NCBI GenBank assembly: GCA_018265615.1
Contig: JABLYX010000108.1
Location: 1-7,415 of the forward strand
Length of the DNA stretch: 7,415 nucleotides
Direction: 5' to 3'
DNA from: Lentisphaeria bacterium
GTDB taxonomy: Bacteria > Verrucomicrobiota > Lentisphaeria > Victivallales > Victivallaceae
The translations under genes were made by a program, and so were the position numbers. The number at the start of each line of letters is the position of its first letter. Within the stretch, counting starts at the first letter, position 1. Under the pieces are notes generated by a model. The model was not told the origin of the DNA. It was given only the letters and a program-made list of their open reading frames with translations, and ran no database searches. Shown one piece after another: positions 4,693-7,415 of this stretch.

Positions 4693-7221
4693 ATGGATGA
4701 GCGCCGGTATGTGGAGTTGGCAGACGACCGGGGAGGAATCGACCGGATCGCCTGGTATGACAGCGGGGGGGACGGTCCGCCGGTCCTCCTGATCCACGGA
4801 TTTGCCGAATATGCCTGCACGTGGGATGCCCTCATCGACTACCTGCCGGAGAATTTCCGCTATATCCGGATCGACGCGAAGGGGTTCGGCTACTCCTCGA
4901 AGAACGATCCGGAACACCTCACCCTTTTCGACCAGGCTGCCTGCGTTGCGGCGTTTATCCGCCGGCTCGACCTGCACGGCCTGACGCTCGTCGGGCACTC
5001 GATGGGCGGCGCGGTCTCCTGCCTGCTGCTGAACTACACGGATATCAGCGAACGGATTTCGAAGCTCGTGCTGGTCGATCCGGCGGGAATGTTCACGGAA
5101 GTGCCGGAGTTCATCGCCTCGCTCGCTCTGGTTTCGCCGCAGAATCCGCTGCTGCGCTTCGCGAGTGAGGACCTGATGGTCTACCTCGTGATGAGCCAGG
5201 CCTATTTCCGCGAGGAGAAGATCGGGCAGGAGCTGGTCCGGCAGTATGCGGAGGTCATGCGGCTGCCCGGCGCGCGCGAGTGCGTGATCGCGGCGGCGCG
5301 CGACTTCCGCATCCCGAACGTGCCGGGGTTCCAGGCCGACCTGAAGAAGCAGAAGCTCCCCGCGCTGATTATCTGGGGCGCCGAGGATCGGATCATTCCG
5401 CTTGACGACGCCGACAAATTCCACGACTGTCTCGTGAATTCCCGGCTCGTCGTTTTTCCGGAGTGCGGCCACTCGCCTCAGGAGGAGCTGCCGGAGGAGA
5501 CGGCGGCCGTGATCGCGGAGTTCCTGACCGGTTCCTCCGTTCCGACGCTGCCGGTTCCGGCGGAGGAGGTTCCTCCTCCGCCGCAGCCGCAGCCGGCCCC
5601 GCTCGGCAGCCAGCTGCGGCAGTTGACCGACTCCTACAAGCTGCGGATGACCCGGCTTGTGGACCGTTGGAGCTTCGGGACGGTCTTTCTGCTGATATTC
5701 ATCAAGATCCTGCAGCTCCTGAAGAAGTTCGGCATGCGCGCCGAGGAGAACGGCTGGCGCAAGGCGACCGGGATTTTTCTGCGCAATGAGTATTCGAAAT
5801 TCGTGCTCTCCTGCTTCCGGCTGCGCTACTACCGGGACGGGGCTGTGCCGGACAACTTCCCCGTGGCGCGGCAGCAATTGATCCGCAACCTGGCCGACTA
5901 TATCCGCAGCCACAGCCAGCTGCACTGGTCGGCCGCGCCCGCGATGTTCCGGCTCGGACGCAGGAAAATCGATTTCACCGACATCGCGGAGGCGTTTTAC
6001 GACAAGACCGGAGAGCTGCTCTGGATCGAAATGCACTTCGACACGAGCCGCGAGAATTTCCAGCTGCTGACGGCAGACCACATCCGCGACGCATTGCGGC
6101 GCATGGTGATCAATGTGAACAAGCTCCGGGTCAGCGAGTGCGGCGACCAGGGGCGCGTGCTGGCCGGCCGTCTGCGGCGCTGGGCGCGGCGTGTGCCGGG
6201 CTACAGTTACGGCGCGCGGCATGAGCTGAGGAGCCTCGTCGAGCGGCTGCTGACCGCGACATTCATTCACTGCGAGCTGCTGCCGAAGGACCCGGAGACG
6301 CTGCTTGCGCGGCGGCTCGCGAGCCCGAACCTGCGCAAATACCGGAATCCGGGGTGGGGGCTGCTGAATGTGATTGCACGGTTCACGCCGGATTTCCGCG
6401 AGGCGGATCTCTGGATGCAGTATCATCATGTTCCGGTTGACGGCATGCCGATGCAGGAGATCCTCGCGGACCTGAAGACGAGTTGGGGATGCGCGGGCGT
6501 GCTGGCGTATCCGGCATTGAGTTCGCCCGCCGCGCGCCCGGAAATCCTCTACGCCGGGAACCGGTTGTTCCGCAACCGGTTCTTCATCGATTTCGAACCG
6601 ATGCTGAAGCTGCGCCGCGAGCTGAACGCGAAGTATGCGACGCTGATGGAAGGGCCCGCGACAGTGGCGGGGATGCTGATCTGGGGGCTCGCGCAGCACC
6701 GTTTCTTTCATAACTGCAAGATGCTGTTTCCGGTCGATTCGGAGCCGAAGAGCGGGAACCCGGCCGAGCGGGAGCTGAGTCTGGTCTTTATCCGTGCGGG
6801 GCAGTACATCGATCGTGCGAACCCGCTGTCGGGCTTCCTGAACTTTCAGAAGGAGTTCAACCGGCGGCTCTGGCACACGCGGAAGGGGTCGAGCGAAAGC
6901 TACGAGCTGCTCGAGCTTTATTCGATGATCCATCCGCTTTTTTACCAGATCGGGCTGCGGCTGATGCCGGAGTCGATGGGGGAGTTCGTCGGTTCGATGG
7001 GGCTGTCGATCCTGCGCAACGCGGATATCTTCATCAGCCCGCTGAGCGATCTGCAGGTCAACGGCTTCATGACGATCGGCGACCTCACGCACCCGACCGA
7101 GGACGGCGGGACGGCGGGCGCTGTGGCCTCCTGCGGCACCCGTGACCAGATCCGTTTCTATCAGGAGGCGATGACCGATCTCGCGAAGAACTATCGCCGC
7201 TTTCTCGAGCCGCAGCAGTAA
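4693..7221 (+). CDS. Bifunctional alpha/beta hydrolase - HHxxxDG acyltransferase-like fusion protein
   Basis: An 842-residue protein of two unrelated parts. Residues 1-280 are an alpha/beta hydrolase: oxyanion-loop LLIHGF (32-37), nucleophile elbow GHSMGG with S103, acid in GAEDRIIP (D232) and CGHSPQ with H260, so the triad is complete. A linker at 282-303 is rich in proline and has four consecutive prolines (294-297). A hydrophobic stretch at about 329-343, flanked by basic residues, may touch the membrane. The C-terminal part, about 350-842, carries HHVPVDG at 578-584, the HHxxxDG signature of CoA-dependent acyltransferases (chloramphenicol acetyltransferase, wax ester synthase/DGAT and peptide synthetase condensation families), where the second His is the general base. 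There is no signal peptide, so it is probably cytoplasmic or membrane-associated. I infer acyl ester hydrolysis or release coupled to acyl transfer; the substrate is unknown. The ATG at 4693 has only a weak ribosome binding site (GGGG at 4681-4684), but no better start is visible. Codon use matches its neighbours. Confidence 0.85.
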   Translation: MDERRYVELADDRGGIDRIAWYDSGGDGPPVLLIHGFAEYACTWDALIDYLPENFRYIRIDAKGFGYSSKNDPEHLTLFDQAACVAAFIRRLDLHGLTLVGHSMGGAVSCLLLNYTDISERISKLVLVDPAGMFTEVPEFIASLALVSPQNPLLRFASEDLMVYLVMSQAYFREEKIGQELVRQYAEVMRLPGARECVIAAARDFRIPNVPGFQADLKKQKLPALIIWGAEDRIIPLDDADKFHDCLVNSRLVVFPECGHSPQEELPEETAAVIAEFLTGSSVPTLPVPAEEVPPPPQPQPAPLGSQLRQLTDSYKLRMTRLVDRWSFGTVFLLIFIKILQLLKKFGMRAEENGWRKATGIFLRNEYSKFVLSCFRLRYYRDGAVPDNFPVARQQLIRNLADYIRSHSQLHWSAAPAMFRLGRRKIDFTDIAEAFYDKTGELLWIEMHFDTSRENFQLLTADHIRDALRRMVINVNKLRVSECGDQGRVLAGRLRRWARRVPGYSYGARHELRSLVERLLTATFIHCELLPKDPETLLARRLASPNLRKYRNPGWGLLNVIARFTPDFREADLWMQYHHVPVDGMPMQEILADLKTSWGCAGVLAYPALSSPAARPEILYAGNRLFRNRFFIDFEPMLKLRRELNAKYATLMEGPATVAGMLIWGLAQHRFFHNCKMLFPVDSEPKSGNPAERELSLVFIRAGQYIDRANPLSGFLNFQKEFNRRLWHTRKGSSESYELLELYSMIHPLFYQIGLRLMPESMGEFVGSMGLSILRNADIFISPLSDLQVNGFMTIGDLTHPTEDGGTAGAVASCGTRDQIRFYQEAMTDLAKNYRRFLEPQQ
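5558..5583. repeat. Near-perfect 26-bp palindrome at the hydrolase/acyltransferase junction
   Basis: CGGCGGAGGAGG (5558-5569) and its exact reverse complement CCTCCTCCGCCG (5572-5583) flank a TT centre. In mRNA it can form a very stable, almost loopless GC stem. It lies within the codons for the Glu-Glu-Val-Pro-Pro-Pro-Pro part of the linker. The repeat is seen directly; any role in translation pausing, or an origin as a fusion scar, is inference. Low-complexity Glu and Pro codons could produce it without selection. Confidence 0.85.
6558..6582. repeat. Inverted repeat with 10-bp arms inside the acyltransferase region
   Basis: GAACCGGTTG (6558-6567) and CAACCGGTTC (6573-6582) are exact reverse complements around the 5-nt loop TTCCG. 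The same stretch is also a direct repeat, AACCGGTT-N-TTC occurring twice 15 bp apart, encoding the peptide repeat NRLF/NRFF. Because AACCGGTT is itself palindromic, a tandem duplication would create the hairpin automatically. Confidence 0.8.
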
Positions 7222-7237
7222 AGAGGTGAAGGAAGTG

Positions 7238-7265
7238 TTTCGCCGGCTTTTCCCGACCGGCGGAA
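7238..7265 (+). terminator. Hairpin after the fusion gene, possible terminator without T-run
   Basis: CGCCGG (7241-7246) pairs with CCGGCG (7257-7262), extended by TTT (7238-7240) against GAA (7263-7265) to a 9-bp stem including one G-U pair, with a 10-nt loop. It begins 16 nt after the stop codon, where a terminator would be expected. No T-run follows, so an intrinsic terminator is uncertain; it may instead protect the mRNA 3' end or mark factor-dependent termination. Confidence 0.4.
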
Positions 7266-7320
7266 GATTGTCATATCTGCACCTGTTGTCGATGAAAATC
7301 CAAGTGGGCTCAAATATTTC

Positions 7321-7341
7321 CCGATTATTTCTCGAAATCGG
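7321..7341. promoter_or_regulatory. Imperfect inverted repeat upstream of the right-edge promoter, possible operator
   Basis: ATTTC (7327-7331) and GAAAT (7334-7338) are inverted about a TC centre, and outer CCG (7321-7323) and CGG (7339-7341) add a second paired block with a 3-nt asymmetry. It ends one base before the -35 box at 7343, a common place for a regulator site. No protein is assignable to it. Confidence 0.25.
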
Positions 7342-7342
7342 C

Positions 7343-7371
7343 TTGTGAATCGTGTGAATCCGGCCCATAAT
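7343..7371 (+). promoter_or_regulatory. Strong-looking sigma70-type promoter for the next gene
   Basis: TTGTGA (7343-7348) and CATAAT (7366-7371) are separated by 17 bp; matches to the consensus boxes are 4/6 and 5/6, the best in the window. Transcription would begin near 7378. The 8-bp direct repeat TGTGAATC occurs at 7344-7351 and 7353-7360, covering part of the -35 and the spacer, which could be a regulator site. It drives a gene that lies beyond the window. Confidence 0.5.
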
Positions 7372-7400
7372 TAAAACATGTTGTTCCCGAAATGAAGTGC

Positions 7401-7415
7401 GAGGTTATGCCATGT
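7401..7415 (+). other. Probable ribosome binding site and start codon of a gene cut by the window edge
   Basis: GAGGT at 7401-7405 is followed by ATG at 7412 with a 6-nt gap; a second ATG at 7407 is too close to the site to be preferred. With the promoter at 7343-7371 this suggests a plus-strand gene starting at 7412, with only its first codon and one base visible. Nothing can be said about the product. Confidence 0.35.

Noticed and set aside
7235..7348. Possible 37-residue GTG-started gene with AGAGGTG upstream at 7222-7228
   Set aside because: It contains TCA twice and TTA once, codons avoided in all neighbouring genes, overlaps the probable terminator hairpin and ends inside the -35 box of the right-edge promoter. 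No motif is visible.
1813..7368. 1851-residue open frame on the minus strand
   Set aside because: It is exactly in codon register with ppdK and the fusion gene, which happen to share one frame, and it is open only because TTA, CTA and TCA are avoided. The product is rich in Arg, His, Asp and Ala without recognisable motifs, and strong conserved proteins lie on the other strand.
1..7415. CRISPR array, insertion sequence, phage or toxin-antitoxin content
   Set aside because: No spaced repeat array, transposase motif, terminal inverted repeats or small toxin/antitoxin-like gene pair was seen; the four genes share codon style.

Overview
The window is a compact, GC-rich bacterial chromosome segment. 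It holds a truncated tRNA-Asp gene on the minus strand at the left edge, then four complete protein genes on the plus strand, then a promoter and start region for a further plus-strand gene cut by the right edge. No mobile element, CRISPR array, integrase or other sign of recent transfer is visible. Codon choice is uniform: the frame antisense to each of the four genes is almost fully open, which means the genes almost never use TTA, CTA or TCA codons. The gene content (an [FeFe]-hydrogenase maturase and a pyruvate, phosphate dikinase) points to an anaerobic, fermentative, hydrogen-metabolising bacterium. A PVC-group organism such as a Lentisphaerota/Victivallis relative would fit, but that is an impression from protein style and cannot be proven from this window.

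Layout. 1-45 (minus): 5' half of tRNA-Asp(GTC). 46-199: AT-rich divergent promoter region with an A-rich tract, serving the tRNA leftward and hydE rightward. 200-1294: hydE, a radical SAM enzyme for H-cluster assembly. 1406-1819: small predicted lipoprotein of unknown function with its own plausible promoter. 1894-4614: ppdK, pyruvate, phosphate dikinase, with catalytic His and Cys present. 4693-7221: an 842-residue two-domain protein, an alpha/beta hydrolase with an intact Ser-Asp-His triad joined by a proline-rich linker to a domain carrying the HHxxxDG signature of the CoA-dependent acyltransferase/condensation superfamily. 7222-7415: intergenic region with a hairpin, an operator-like sequence, a good -35/-10 pair and a probable start codon at the edge. 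No gene-free stretch exceeds 300 bases.

How the genes work together. HydE and PPDK both belong to anaerobic pyruvate/hydrogen metabolism: PPDK interconverts PEP and pyruvate using PPi/AMP or ATP/Pi, and pyruvate oxidation can feed electrons to an [FeFe] hydrogenase that HydE helps to mature. Their adjacency is suggestive only; hydF, hydG and the hydrogenase are not in the window. The lipoprotein and ppdK are close enough (74 nt) to be co-transcribed, and the hydrolase-acyltransferase gene follows ppdK by 78 nt with no visible promoter.

The most unusual item is the hydrolase-acyltransferase fusion. Its domain junction coincides with a near-perfect 26-bp palindrome and a four-proline run, and a second strong hairpin lies inside the acyltransferase part. 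This looks like an uncharacterised bifunctional acyl-handling enzyme; its substrate cannot be read from the sequence.
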